The notes under the pieces are model-generated. The model was given only the letters and a program-made list of their open reading frames with translations. It had not been told where the DNA came from and searched no databases. Positions 21,595 to 32,245 of a stretch of DNA of 64,000 nt are shown in pieces. The stretch is from Prostheceraeus crozeri (lineage: Eukaryota; Platyhelminthes; Polycladida; Euryleptidae), in contig CAJQUW010011016.1 of the NCBI GenBank assembly GCA_907163375.1, positions 248,001 through 312,000 on the forward strand. The letters are read 5' to 3'. The position numbers were made by a program, and so were the translations under genes. Each line of letters starts with the position of its first letter. Positions within the stretch are counted from its first letter, which is position 1.

Positions 21595-22294
21595 GTTGTT
21601 GTTTCAAAGTTTTGTTGTTTTCAAGATACGCTTGCCAACGATCATCAATCATGGATTTCAAAAGTGGAGTTATCCACGGCTTGTCTCTTCTAGTCATAAG
21701 GACAGTCTTCTGAGGAATCACGGCCATCGCCTGGTACAGAACATCATAAAAAGCCTCACATTTCATGTCAATAGTTGATGAGAAGTAAACATCTGTGAAA
21801 TCAGCATGTTGCAGTTGATAGACAAACTCCTGTAAATTTGATCGACGATAATCAAATACGATTTTCTCTTCGACATCTTCATATGTTTGGGAAGAGTCAG
21901 GAATAAGTGTCACGGAGTAGTGGTCCGAGTTAGACAGAGGAGGTCCGATAATTGCATCACTGCTGTAATGCTCCATCAGATTGTCTGATATCCAAATTTG
22001 GTCTAAAATTGAGCCCTCTCTCGTATTGGAAGTAACACGGTTTGCAAGTAACAGATGGTCTTCAAACACTTCAGACTTGAGATCATTCATATCACATATT
22101 TCAGATCAGTATGCTGAACCAGTTGATAATCGATGTGAGACACCAACTCATTTGTGAATTCACGATGTTTTTCGATAGACAAATTTGGTGGAAATTACAC
22201 AGTGCAGATAGCAAGATTGAGATGTGGAATATAAATCGACAAAAATTCGCAGAATTCAATAGTAGAACTTGACATCAGGGTTGAATCGTGATGG
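21578..22294 (-). pseudogene. LINE ORF2: endonuclease, C-terminal part
   Basis: Carries the end of an apurinic-like endonuclease domain, including SILDQIWIS and the catalytic SNSDHYSVTL motif (about 21905-21935), plus the linker to the reverse transcriptase. The upstream part is split off by the hAT-like insertion at 22303-24144, and a stop lies in the region near 22195. Confidence 0.8.
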
Positions 22295-22302
22295 TTCATT
22301 AC
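22295..22302. repeat. 8 bp target duplication of hAT-like insertion, left
   Basis: TTCATTAC, repeated at 24145-24152. Confidence 0.85.
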
Positions 22303-24144
22303 AGGCCTGTGATTGCTCCTCAAATTCCTCAGATTCCTTAAATATTATTTTAACTCCTCAAATCCTCAAGAATTCCTCAAATATAACTTAACTAAGAGAA
22401 ATTCCTCAAATGTGACACATTTCAGACTAAATGTAGGATAATGTATTGTTTTTTGGCGAATGGTGATGATATGTAAGCTTCCAATCAAGAAGCTGAGATA
22501 GAATCCTGTAACACGTATCCTACATCCTGACTGCTGAGCTTGAACAATTATGATTTATAACGTGTTCTTATTTCACGTCGTTTTCATTTCTGGAGCTACA
22601 TGACTGCAGATGTTTGGGTTCGTCCGGACTTATTTTGCTATGCAGAGAAGTCTGAAGTTGTTGTCTTTCGAACTCCTTAGTGTAGCACTTTCACGTATTT
22701 AATGATTGAAGCACTGCGATCAACCTACAGAAATTGTATATTTGAACACAGCAATCAATTTTTAATTCCGACATCATAATGTTGCGGAGAATTCCAACAA
22801 TAAAATGCCTGTTCAATTATTTTCATTAATTATCTTGACCTGTTTCACAGCCATCATTATGATTCTGCGACTATATGGTTGCCAAATGCATGCCTGTACT
22901 TCTTAAAGAACTTTAGGATACTTGAGGATAGGTATCGATCTTCTATATCCTTTTCTATTCTTTCTATGTGATAACGTATAGGTGGCCTAGCCCACTTGGA
23001 TTTCAATGCTCTTATCAACTGAAGCTTTTGCTTTACTCATTCTCTTCCATTATATTTCCGCTGAATATGAACACATCCGATGGGGTAAAGCAGATGGTCT
23101 CTAAATGTGGTGTCTATATGCCTCCTGGTCACTAGCGTGTGGGAGTTAAAAGCTGATGAGGCTGTGCTATCCCATGAGTCTGCAGCTACGTTTTCCAGGG
23201 TTTGCAGACCGACATCTGAACACAGGTTGGTGTGAAACTAGTGCACACATTGCTTATCGTTGTATGCGAACTTAGATGAATGAAGACATTCAAACCACAT
23301 AGTACTGGGTTGGTAGATTTTCAACCTGAGTCTACTGCAAGATGTGGATGTCAATATCTCAGCGGAACTTCATACGAATGGAGGTGATAATCTTTCACTC
23401 TTTGCCTAAATGAAACCAACGACTTAGCTGGCAAGCCTGTTCCTAACAGTTGATTTGTGTTGTATGAGAGAATTCATGTTCATTTGAATGTAGATCGGAG
23501 CGATATAATCAAAGCGCTGACAGGTAAACAAGAGCCACCAAAACTTATGCAGTAAAAAGTAATATATGAATATATTCGTGTGTAATGTGGCGTATCCTTC
23601 ATAATACTGAATTTTTTAAGCCACAAGCAATGCATTCTGTCAACGATTTTCATCTTTTTATAGTTATGGGTTGCTCTCCTCCCAAAATTTGTCTAAAATC
23701 TGTCAAAATTAGTCGTCGCAATAGCCACAGATGCCTGTATTTAGGATATTTCCTACATTCAAAAAATTACAGTATACAAATCTGACAAGTATAATTGAAC
23801 TGGCGACGATAGCGTGAGGCACAGCGATATCAGTAGCTTGATCTGACATTCTCTGTTCGACACATTCTAAGCAGATAGTACTTGAGGTCAACAAATTAAA
23901 TTCGTAACAACGCGGGAAGTGATTATGACCAGGCCAATATCCCTTTGTAATATACACAACTTCAAAAAGTGTGGTGTGGTCAACCCTGGGGTTGCCTTCT
24001 TCGACTTTCATGACTTGAAGTTCGGCCCAAAATCCATGCTAAAATTTGGAGGTTTTTTGCAATTACCATTTTAGGCTCCGTTTCCATTCCTCAAATTTTT
24101 CAAGGAAAATCCTCAATTTTTCTCATAGACTAATCACAGGCCTG
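22303..24144. mobile_element. Non-autonomous hAT-like element inside the LINE
   Basis: Ends with the inverted repeats AGGCCTGTGATT / AATCACAGGCCTG and is flanked by the 8 bp duplication TTCATTAC. Size and duplication length fit hAT. The interior (1.84 kb) holds CTCAAATTCCTCA-type repeats near both ends and no recognisable transposase. The longest open frames, such as 23709-24011 on the minus strand, match nothing known to me. It interrupts the LINE endonuclease, so it is younger than the LINE. Confidence 0.82.
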
Positions 24145-24152
24145 TTCATTAC
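24145..24152. repeat. 8 bp target duplication of hAT-like insertion, right
   Basis: TTCATTAC, matching 22295-22302. Confidence 0.85.
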
Positions 24153-24389
24153 CCAGATGCATATTCCTCCTCCTTTCCGGTTTCTACGGTCGAGACGGAA
24201 GAATTCATAACCTTCTATGTGTAGAAGGTGATCAGGGAAGTCTTCATGCAACCAGGACTCGGTGACTACAACAACACCAGGCTTTACAGCAGATATGAGA
24301 ACACAAAGCTCGTCAAACTTCTTAATGATTGATCGTGCATTTAAAAGAATAATGGAAGGAAATGAATTCTTCTTCTTTTTTAAAATCAA
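24153..24389 (-). pseudogene. LINE ORF2: start of the endonuclease
   Basis: Begins MILKKKKNSFPSIILLNARS; the N-terminal asparagine motif of AP-type endonucleases (LLNARSIIKK) is followed by the glutamate motif VVVTESWLHEDF and the RKGGGICIWV strand. It overlaps the end of ORF1 by four bases (ATGA), the usual stop/restart arrangement of LINE ORF1-ORF2. Confidence 0.88.
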
Positions 24390-25114
24390 TTTTGAAAATT
24401 TTGTATCTGCTTCCTTTCAGTAATCTTATTTCTTGAAATCAGCACGTCTTCGCCGTTCTCTTTTTTTCGGATCAATTCTTTTCTCAGATTTCTTTCATTT
24501 TCACGCTGTCTGAATGTGAGGTCGGGTTTCACAAATATGTTTACGAAATCTCTCTTGGCTTTCAATTCTTTACTCCTCTTTAAGAGCATGTTCCGTTTGT
24601 GAGAAGGTATGTTCTTGACCAGAAGAATACTTGGCTTACCCAGTATAGCTTTGCCTACTCTTCTGACACCGCTATATTGAAAGCGTTTGATCTCTAGCGA
24701 TTCCACTATGGCATCCACATTTATCTCATCATGCTCGATCCTCTCATCTATTGTGCCAGACGGACGTTCAGGAACACCGAAGAATACCAAGTTGTTCGAC
24801 TTTCTCGTTCTCTCCTCTATTTCTTCGAACATCGTGCTTTCAATGTCGTCTACTTTTGACTTCAGCTGGTTGTGCGAGTCCTGCATGGCTTTGCATTCCC
24901 TCAAGATTTTTTCTAAAGCCGGTTGCAATAGTTCGTTTATTTTATCCTCCAATGATTCTGCGATTTTATCCATGGCAATGCTCTTGAACTCATCCATCAG
25001 ATCATTCAGCACTTGTCTTTGCCTTAAAATTGCCTCAACGAGCTGCTGTTTGGTAACACTTGCTGTTTGGGACGTATTCCGTAGCTCCTCGCTCATATTC
25101 AGAATCTCAGTCAT
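24386..25114 (-). CDS. LINE ORF1 nucleic-acid-binding protein
   Basis: About 242 residues from MTEILNMSEEL; the frame is open further up to 25183, but the extra residues lie in tRNA-like sequence, so the later start is preferred. The N-terminal half is a long coiled coil (residues 15-110). An RRM-like domain begins at RKSNNLVFFGVPE and a basic C-terminal domain follows (RDFVNIFVKPDLTFRQREN). This architecture matches L1/CR1-type ORF1 proteins, which trimerise and coat LINE RNA. It appears whole and ends in ATGA overlap with ORF2. Confidence 0.85.
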   Translation of the reverse strand: MTEILNMSEELRNTSQTASVTKQQLVEAILRQRQVLNDLMDEFKSIAMDKIAESLEDKINELLQPALEKILRECKAMQDSHNQLKSKVDDIESTMFEEIEERTRKSNNLVFFGVPERPSGTIDERIEHDEINVDAIVESLEIKRFQYSGVRRVGKAILGKPSILLVKNIPSHKRNMLLKRSKELKAKRDFVNIFVKPDLTFRQRENERNLRKELIRKKENGEDVLISRNKITERKQIQNFQN

Positions 25115-25130
25115 ATTGTACAAAGAGAGT

Positions 25131-25195
25131 GGAACGGGTTTCGAACTCAAGACAATGAGAAGATTCGGCACAACAATGACCAACTCGACTGTTTC
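25131..25195 (-). repeat. tRNA-like (SINE-head) sequence upstream of LINE ORF1
   Basis: Read on the minus strand, an A-box-like GTCGAGTTGGTCATTG is followed about 30 bases later by a B-box-like GAGTTCGAAACCC. The pair matches heads of tRNA-derived SINEs. It is not a foldable complete tRNA gene. Confidence 0.55.
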
Positions 25196-25240
25196 AAATG
25201 TAGCCTCTGTAAATTACTGCAATGCAAAAGTAATAAACTT

Positions 25241-25306
25241 CAGTGGGAATCGAACTGTGAACCTTGTTGCCAACTGTCCAGCACAAGCCCCTAGACCACA
25301 ACACAG
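25241..25306 (-). repeat. Second tRNA-like (SINE-head) sequence
   Basis: On the minus strand, GTGTTGTGGTCTAGGGGC (A-box-like) and, after about 33 bases, ACAGTTCGATTCCC (B-box-like). It lies just upstream of the first tRNA-like block, giving two Pol III-type heads in tandem before the LINE ORF1. Confidence 0.55.
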
Positions 25307-26899
25307 TATCCAAGTCGGCTTTTTCGCTGTCTATTATCCACAACTCAGCGTGAAAACGTACCAGGACCTGTTTTATCAATCACGTGACTTCGCTGAAATT
25401 CACAATCAGTCGGCACAATGCGTTGCATAGGCGGACAAGTCAGGCACAAGTGAGGCACAGAAGCAATGAACGGAGATCACACGGCAATAAGAGCGATGAA
25501 CGGCGAAAAAAAAACGGACCAGCAACGAACCCAACGATACCAAAAACACCGACGAAAAACCACCACAAACCGAAGAATGACGACGAAAAATCAAAAGCAG
25601 CACGAGAGAGAAGCGAGACGCGTCTACACACCTGACAGTTAAGAGATTACAGCAGCTTAATTTAAGTAATTATAGGGGATCGAGGAATTATCTGTCAAAA
25701 AGGAACTGTTGGCTTGATTTTCGATAATTATAAAGATTCGAGGTTTAGATTTCTGATTCATCAGCGAGACATCAAAAAATCTCTTGCGATCCACTTTTGG
25801 GTCGCGACCGCGCTGGAATAGTCGTAATGGGAATTCACCGGCGGTTGAGGAGCCCCATTCAGCCGGCTTTGTCGCCCCCTTGACATCATTTTCACTTCGG
25901 ATGACTTATTTTATTCCACTAGCCCACTAATGTAAAAGTCTGTGCATGTAGATTAAACGTGAGTGATCATTTCTGTAAGAATCCAATGCACACTGTAATT
26001 AAGGTAGAGTGCAAAACACTTTTGGCAGCTGTGTCCTTGATCTTTGCGAATTCATGCGTGTCAGGACATTTGTATGTGACCCTTGTTATGGGCTACTTTA
26101 CTTCCCAAACAAAATGATGCTATAAGAAGACAAACGATATAAATGAAATATATATTCAGGCAAACGAGAGAGCAGGGTGGCCCTCAAGAGGACCTTTTGG
26201 AGGCGCTCACATGTAAGTCTGTAGGTCCACCAGTCTCGAACACTGCCGCTACTGTTTGCTCCTCGCTGTGTCGCTAGGGGTCAGGATCACCGTCTCGCCG
26301 TCGTCTGTCCTGCCGATCTTCGAAGGCTTGACTTGTTCGCTGTCACCCGTAACAATAGCCTTGCCGCGCGTGCGTCGTAGCAGAGAGAGATATTTGAGAT
26401 CCCTCAGGCGATAACGCTGCGGTTTTAATAGTGTTATTGTCTCTCCGGTGATCAGCTCTGTTCTCGATCTGTGTCAGAATATGACGTCACCTGCCTTCGT
26501 CATATTGAAAACAAATGATAGAATGGAGTGAAAATAATTGCAAAGAATCAAGAACTAATGCACTCACAAGAAGCTCACAACACCCTAAAGTTGCATCACC
26601 GAAGTCTTTCGTTCTGTAAGTTTGTTGCAACAACTTTCTGTTGCTTGCACAATTGTACATGAACTCATAGGGCCATATGAACCCTACCTTACGCGGGAGG
26701 TGATCTTTGAGCCCTCCCACCTATACATTGGTTAATGCTACTCAAAAACTGCTATCGCCGCGACTCAATTTTTTTGTGAATTTTGCCTTCTACATAATTC
26801 TGACAATCAATTGAAAAGTGGAGGTGTATGCAGCATGTGTCCGTTAAGCAATGATTTGCGGTTGGATGTGCGGATTGAGAAACTCCTAGAGAAAGCTTA
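25307..26899. other. No gene recognised
   Basis: Includes an A-rich basic-coding stretch (25440-25640), perhaps LINE 5' sequence, and a more GC- and CpG-rich part at about 26200-26480. No exon, RNA gene or element end could be supported. Confidence 0.4.
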
Positions 26900-27171
26900 A
26901 TGAAGAGCTCAGACAGAAAATGGGACTGTAGAATATGTTGGATTCCTGCAGAAGATAGGTTGAACTGTCAGAAGATAGCTGTTTTGGTCACGTGCGGAGA
27001 AAGAGCTAGACAAAATTGGTCAAGAACGTCACGGAGATCGAAGCCACTGGCAAGCGTGTTGTAGGACGTCAACGAAAGACCTGGCACAATGTGATAGACG
27101 AGGACCTGAGCAGTGTTGGTGCTCAGGAAGCTGATCTATACGATCGCCAGAAGTGGAGGAGAATCATCTAG
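26900..27171 (+). pseudogene. LINE reverse transcriptase C-terminal remnant
   Basis: One frame reads GHVRRKS, a stop at about 27010, then TGKRVVGRQRKTWHNVIDED and YDRQKWRRII followed by a stop at 27169-27171. This is the common tail of non-LTR retrotransposon polymerases, where GRxRKTW and DRxKWRR are conserved. A CACTGATGAGT-type repeat follows at about 27210. The rest of the element is gone. Confidence 0.7.
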
Positions 27172-29522
27172 CGGAAACCGTCCAACCCAGCATATCTGGA
27201 CCACAGGGATACTGATGAGTCACTGATGAGTGTGAGTGTCGTTTAACTATCTGAATACAATCAAACATACTCCCAACCGTTCTTAAGACGTTTTCCTATG
27301 ATAACTGATCAAAATTTACCTTTCGTCAAGGTCATCTACTATCGATTTCCAACAAACACTCAAGCAATTCATTTTTTGAAAAAGCGAAATTCAAATGTTG
27401 AATTGGTATTTACAGGAGCATAATGACCGCGTTGATAAAAACTGGTACCACCATTGGAAAGAGCATGCGCCTATTGTCTCTCTCGGAAACGATTGAATCA
27501 CAAGGAGCATCAAAATAAGAGGGTAGGGGCTGCCAGATTCACGTGGGATATTCAAAGCTCAAAATAGCACGGTTGAAAAAGTGCTAAGGCTTAAATCAGG
27601 CATTTATATTCAAAATAAAAAGGTATTAAAATTCCTCTTCCATGGCACTATTTGTGCATGTATTCTTTCGATCTCTTTCCTGACAAAGAGAACGCTGATC
27701 AGGTTCATTCCTTTACCACTGAAAGCATTTCAATTTTTCACTGGGAGTCAAAAAAATAACTTAAAGTTGGATGAAATGCAGATAGTACAAGAGTAACAAC
27801 ATAGTTTGAGAAAGATAGGATTTCTATTAATGCGCGCTTTCATGAGTATCAAAATGATACTGTTTTTAGTGCTATTCATCGGAAATATGAATTTTTACAT
27901 TTCAACTTTTGTAATTCCGAACATGGTAATGAATAATTGCAAGTTATTGGCATAGCTTTTGACGTGATCTCAATTTTTGTTTTTGGTAAATTGCACGATC
28001 TTCTTACTATTGCATGTAGCTTTTGAGAGCAGACAAGTATTCATCAATCATTGTTATTCATCACTACATTATTCAAATTTTTCTGTCTGTTGACATAGAG
28101 ATAACGTCAAAGGCATCGGAATGAAATGAGAACTGTTCTAAGGCAATCAACCCCGGATTATTCTGAAATTGGACAAATCGAACGTTTTCGTAAAACAGAA
28201 TCATACAAGATTAGGAAGTGTAGAAAAAATAAGTCAGCTGACAGTGGAGATGTGAGGAATTGTATGGAAACAATAGCATGATTGAGGCGGTTAAGAGAAT
28301 TCCTTTGAGTTTGATGAATGTTTAAAAGAAAAGAGCTTTTTTGTGTGATTGAAAATTTGAAGAGCATTACTTTTTTCAACAAAAATAAGACCTCAAAATG
28401 CGACTTCAAAATTAAACATCGATGATTTGCCACCATTATAATATTATTGAAGCATCTCATCATGAACTCATCAATGACAAAGCCTTTCACGAACTCCTGT
28501 CGCTGATAGGATAGCTGAAAATATACCATCTTAGTTCAGAATAGTGCGTATTAAAATATCTAGATGTTGACTGCGATTTCTACTGAGAATTAATAGAATC
28601 ACTTGAATTAATTGAAAAATGGAACAGACCTGAACAGCTGCCATTTCATCAAATATCAGGAATCATCAGCAGGCCTAGTTCACTTCGGTCAACATCGACT
28701 CAACTCCATGTTTAAAATACGGCAATGCCCGCGGCCAATTTGAGTAAGATTGAACAGAATATTAAATTGATTTTTCGGGTGTTCATTAAATATTGCTTGT
28801 ACCTATATATCAATTTAAAATGGCTCATAATATATGAATACAAATAATTCAGCGATTTCAGTTTAGAAACTGCCACCAATCTGTGATCATGGGTGCCGTT
28901 ATGCGAAATAAGTTGATAACCACTTAGTAAGAGATATTCATCAGCTTTTCAATACCTGAAACTGGGATTCAACAGACGCGAAGCGTGGAGTAAGAGTGTC
29001 GATCTTATCAGGTTTAGCATCTTTGTATTCTTACCTGCATATCTTTTAATTTAGCATGCAATTATGCTAGATTGCAAAAATCTTTCATAAAAATCCAGTA
29101 TTTTTTTATATCCAAAGAATCTGCGGAAATGGTTTTTATTTATTGCTCTGAGTAATGGGGTCACTAACCTAAGTAATTCAACTACTTCGCAAATGCACCC
29201 ATCGTTATCTGCTATAAGGCTGGTTATATTGCCAAGGTTCCACCTTGTCCCGGGGCGAGTGATGAGATGGATGAGCCGATTAGTGAAGCAGCTGACTAAC
29301 CGTCGGACACGTGCCAATAAGCTGTACATGTATTTAGTCGCTTGTTAGCTATCTCACGAGATGATTTGTGGCCTTCGGGCAATATTCGTGTACTTAATCT
29401 CTTTTTAATTGAATCATCGAGGGAGCATGCGAGTACACAATAGACGCTTGGAGCAATATACAACTTGGATCTGCAAGTCATGAGTGCTCAGTGGCCATAG
29501 CAGATTAGCTTATCATGATAAG
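27172..29522. other. No gene recognised
   Basis: AT-rich intergenic or intronic sequence. The longest open frames (27581-27796 plus; 28158-28529 and 29051-29329 minus) show no motif or splice context that supports a gene. Confidence 0.4.
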
Positions 29523-29655
29523 TAATGGATAGAGGATGGCTAGGCGATTCTCTGGGATATAGAGAGGGAAAGTATTTGATGAATCCCGAGGGCTTTAGCC
29601 CGAGGGATATATCATCAAACAATTTCATGAGCTATGTCAGAGAATCGTATAGCTA
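29523..29655. repeat. Fold-back repeat, left portion, host of element 2 insertion
   Basis: The arm GGATAGAGGATGGCTAGG..CGATTCTCT (29527-29557) pairs imperfectly with CAGAGAATCGTATAGCTA (29638-29655) continued after element 2 by TCCTCCATCC (47142 on). The loop holds a nested palindrome CCCGAGGGCTTTAGCCCGAGGG (29585-29606). Element 2 therefore inserted in the right arm of a short MITE-like fold-back. Confidence 0.65.
29650..29655. repeat. Target-site duplication of Polinton element 2, left
   Basis: TAGCTA, repeated at 47136-47141. The six bases are themselves palindromic, but they border the terminal repeats exactly on both sides. Confidence 0.88.
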
Positions 29656-30493
29656 AGTAATGGGCAAAAGACCGTTCCAGGACACCATAAAATTCAAAAA
29701 ATAGCATCTTTAAAAACGACATAAATTCATGAATTTGAACCCTTTTTCAGGTTTTTAAGACCTAAATACATGAATTTAGTCCATTCAAAAAGTACCATTT
29801 TTTCAAAAAATGGCATTTTTAAAAACGACATAAATTCATGAATTTGAACCCTTTTTCAGGTTATGAAGACCTAAATTCACAAATTTGGGCGTTTTTAAAA
29901 ATACCATTTTTTGAAATTTTTCAAAATCTCAAATTTGAGAATTACAATTTTTACTCCCAAAATCATGACCGTTCCAGGACACCGAAAATCATAAAAGTTG
30001 AGAATCTCAAAATTTGTGATTATGACAATTTTCACCCTTAAAATCATGACCGTTCCAGGACACCGAAAATCATAAAAGTTGAGAATCTCAAAATTTGTGA
30101 TTATGACAATTTTCTCGCTTAAATCATGACCGTTCCAGGACACCGAAAATCATAAAAGTTGAGAATTTCAAATTCATGAATTTTATCCATCTTTCAGGTT
30201 TTTAAAATATATCATGTGACTGAAAATATTTCTTTAAAAATGGAAGAAACAAAAGTGGAAGGAACCGCAAGAATATATCCTTCATTATCATATGAAATGG
30301 ATATTGCAAAACACAAAGATAGAGTACGTTATATGAAAGATAAGGAATCTCAATTATTACTTAGATTAGAACATTATAATAAATTAAGAATGTGACACAA
30401 GGCGTTGGAGCATGTTTAACAATTTCTTTAGGCGCTCTCACTATTGTCATTTCATCTGGCGTTCTTACAATTCAGTAGTTGCTACAGCTTTGT
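29656..30493 (+). repeat. Left terminal inverted repeat of element 2
   Basis: Matches the reverse complement of about 46279-47135. The outer part contains three units of about 75 bp, each with CATGACCGTTCCAGGACACC (near 29965, 30047 and 30126), and two units of about 120 bp with CATAAATTCATGAATTTGAA. From 30240 it carries the start of the membrane-protein gene (MEETKVEGTARIYPS..). Confidence 0.92.
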
Positions 30494-30653
30494 GATACAA
30501 TTAGATTTTAGTTTTACGTTAGGGAAGTTGTTTTAATTCTTACTAGCACGTCAGCACAACCACATGACGCCAAAGCATCTGGCAGCTGTTTTCACTTCTC
30601 TCTCTCTCCTGTCATTGTTCCGTGTGCGCTAGAAAGCAAAGTTCTCATTTGCA

Positions 30654-31346
30654 ATGTCTTCCGTCAGCAAAATAGAGAGAGAATTTTGTTACTTCGTGGA
30701 TCAAGTTGTGCCTCTTATTTCACCAGACCATCTTGATTTCTTCAAAACGATATCAACAAAATTTATTCTTGAATCACTAAGAAAGAAACAGAAGACGAGT
30801 GGAAACGAAGAAGATAAAAAGAGAGAAGTGTTTGAAATAATCCGAGATTCATTCAAGGATGTTGACAGCAGCAATTTACCTGTATTTCTCGAGAAAAAGG
30901 ATATTATAAGTACATCATCGTGCATCTCTTCATTGAATAAACTCATTGGTTTTGAGAAAATTACACATCGGAATCTTCTACGCTGCTATGTTTTACAAGG
31001 AGAAGTACTTCAGCGACTGAAGTTATTGTCTAATATGAATTATACAAAATTCGTGAAAGAGTTAAATGAGACCCACAAAATAAAGTTTTCACGTTCATAT
31101 GTGACATTACTGATCAAATTATTCAAATTATCAAAGAACTATCCAAACTTAGCCAATTCTTCTCTATCAATTTACTTTGTGATGAAGAATTTTGCTCATC
31201 TTGAAGATTATATTGATCGTGAAGAAGAGGAGGAACAGCAAATAATAGCAGAATCCATATTTGATTCACCCAATGTGCAACAAACTGAACAACAACATGC
31301 GCAACATACTGGACTCACGCAGGAATTAGAAGACTTGCAAACGTGA
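30654..31346 (+). CDS. Unrecognised accessory protein, element 2 only
   Basis: 230 residues, open from MSSVSKIEREFCYFVDQVVP. The centre (YVLQGEVLQRLK..TKFVKELNETHKIKFSRSYVTLLIKL..YPNL, about residues 115-170) has the look of the helical, HTH-like DUF3102 type (length, G-x-L-x-x-x-K, S-x-x-x-x-x-x-I, YPNL), but this is only a visual resemblance. The C-terminus is Glu/Gln-rich. No counterpart in element 1. Upstream sequence (30500-30650) lacks the A-rich start context of the other genes and is less AT-rich, which suggests a recently captured gene, perhaps with its own host-type promoter. Confidence 0.55.
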   Translation: MSSVSKIEREFCYFVDQVVPLISPDHLDFFKTISTKFILESLRKKQKTSGNEEDKKREVFEIIRDSFKDVDSSNLPVFLEKKDIISTSSCISSLNKLIGFEKITHRNLLRCYVLQGEVLQRLKLLSNMNYTKFVKELNETHKIKFSRSYVTLLIKLFKLSKNYPNLANSSLSIYFVMKNFAHLEDYIDREEEEEQQIIAESIFDSPNVQQTEQQHAQHTGLTQELEDLQT

Positions 31347-31350
31347 AATT

Positions 31351-31789
31351 CTACTTCATAAGTAACAAGTAGTAACATTTATTGCAACTTATTTGCGTGG
31401 AGACTGAAAAATGACAATGACATTTTCAAATTGGATTTCTGTTTTCATATAAATGTTGGACTCTACTTCATAAGTAACAAGTAGTAACATTTATTGCAAC
31501 TTATTTGCGTGGAGACTGAAAAATGACAATGACATTTTCAAATTGGATTTCTGTTTTCATATAAATGTTGGACTCTACTTCATAAGTAACAAGTAGTAAC
31601 ATTTATTGCAACTTATTTGCGTGGAGACTGAAAAATGACAATGACATTTTCAAATTGGATTTCTGTTTTCATATAAATGTTGGACTCTACTTCATAAGTA
31701 ACAAGTAGTAACATTTATTGCAACTTATTTGCGTGGAGACTGAAAAATGACAATGGACGTTGACAATTTGGATTTTTGTTTCATTTAAA
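31351..31789. repeat. 112 bp tandem repeat, about 3.9 copies
   Basis: Unit begins CTACTTCATAAGTAACAAGT at 31351, 31463, 31575 and 31687. The first three copies are almost identical; the last diverges near its end, right before the protease gene. It begins directly after the stop of the accessory gene and could be its duplicated 3' region. Confidence 0.95.
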
Positions 31790-32211
31790 ATGACTGACCT
31801 GATCGAGTTTTTTAAATTATATGGAACACAGACAACAACGAATTTGATCTAAAGAAAATCGCACATCAATTGGGAATAAAGAATTTTCATGTCCTAATGA
31901 GAGACGAATTACAATTGATCAAAAATAGGCCAACTGTAAATTTCATAACGAATCTTCACACTTCAGACCAAAACGGCGTACATTGGTCAGCAGGTATCTT
32001 TAGTAAAAACGGAGATAATTATTATTTTGACTCATACGGGCTTCCACCTACGAATGAAGTAAGAGAAATACTTGGCAATGGAATTTATAATACATTTCAA
32101 ATTCAAAAACCGGGAACAACTTATTGTGGTCAATTATGTCTTTATGTTTTATTTAAATTGCAAGAAGGAGTGCCATTTCTTGATATTATGTTAGAATTGA
32201 ACGAACCGTAG
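31790..32211 (+). pseudogene. Adenain-like cysteine protease (PRO), element 2, broken
   Basis: Motifs of the C5 (adenain) fold are clear: GVHWSAG with catalytic His (about 31975-31995), FDSYGLPP with the acidic residue (about 32027-32050), and TTYCGQLCLYVLF with the conserved Gln-Leu-Cys (about 32118-32156). About one break, near the start; the catalytic half is open. It processes virion proteins. The last codons (NEP) come from a paired-hairpin insertion at 32203-32227. Confidence 0.88.
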
Positions 32212-32227
32212 GTTCTATGGCTACGCC
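32203..32227. repeat. Paired-hairpin insertion at the end of PRO, element 2
   Basis: GAACC-GTA-GGTTC (32203-32215), TAT, then GGC-TAC-GCC (32219-32227). Element 1 lacks it at the matching place. Confidence 0.75.
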
Positions 32228-32245
32228 TAATAATAATAATGATAA

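Larger units (their letters stand above)
18200..25306 (-). mobile_element. CR1/jockey-like LINE with two elements nested in it
   Basis: A minus-strand non-LTR retrotransposon. From its 5' end it has tRNA-like sequence (25131-25306), ORF1 (24386-25114), the ORF2 endonuclease split by a hAT-like insertion (22303-24144), the ORF2 reverse transcriptase (19936-21594), then a Penelope-like insertion (18540-19924) and a short 3' remainder. Outer edges are approximate. Frame breaks in ORF2 and two later insertions show it is dead. Confidence 0.8.

Noticed and set aside
23709-24011. 100-residue minus-strand ORF inside the hAT-like insertion
   Set aside because: No recognisable domain, no second supporting copy in the window, and it lies in a non-autonomous element.
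25241-25306. Functional tRNA gene
   Set aside because: A- and B-box-like sequences are present but no full cloverleaf with matching acceptor arms could be drawn; SINE-head origin fits better.
24687-25430. 247-residue plus-strand open frame opposite LINE ORF1
   Set aside because: Antisense shadow of ORF1; Ser/Leu-rich composition and no motif.
29051-29481. Two minus-strand ORFs left of element 2
   Set aside because: They overlap in different frames and have no motif or splice signals; not supportable as a gene.
31351-31789. CRISPR-like array
   Set aside because: Repeats are contiguous 112 bp units without unique spacers; an ordinary tandem repeat.
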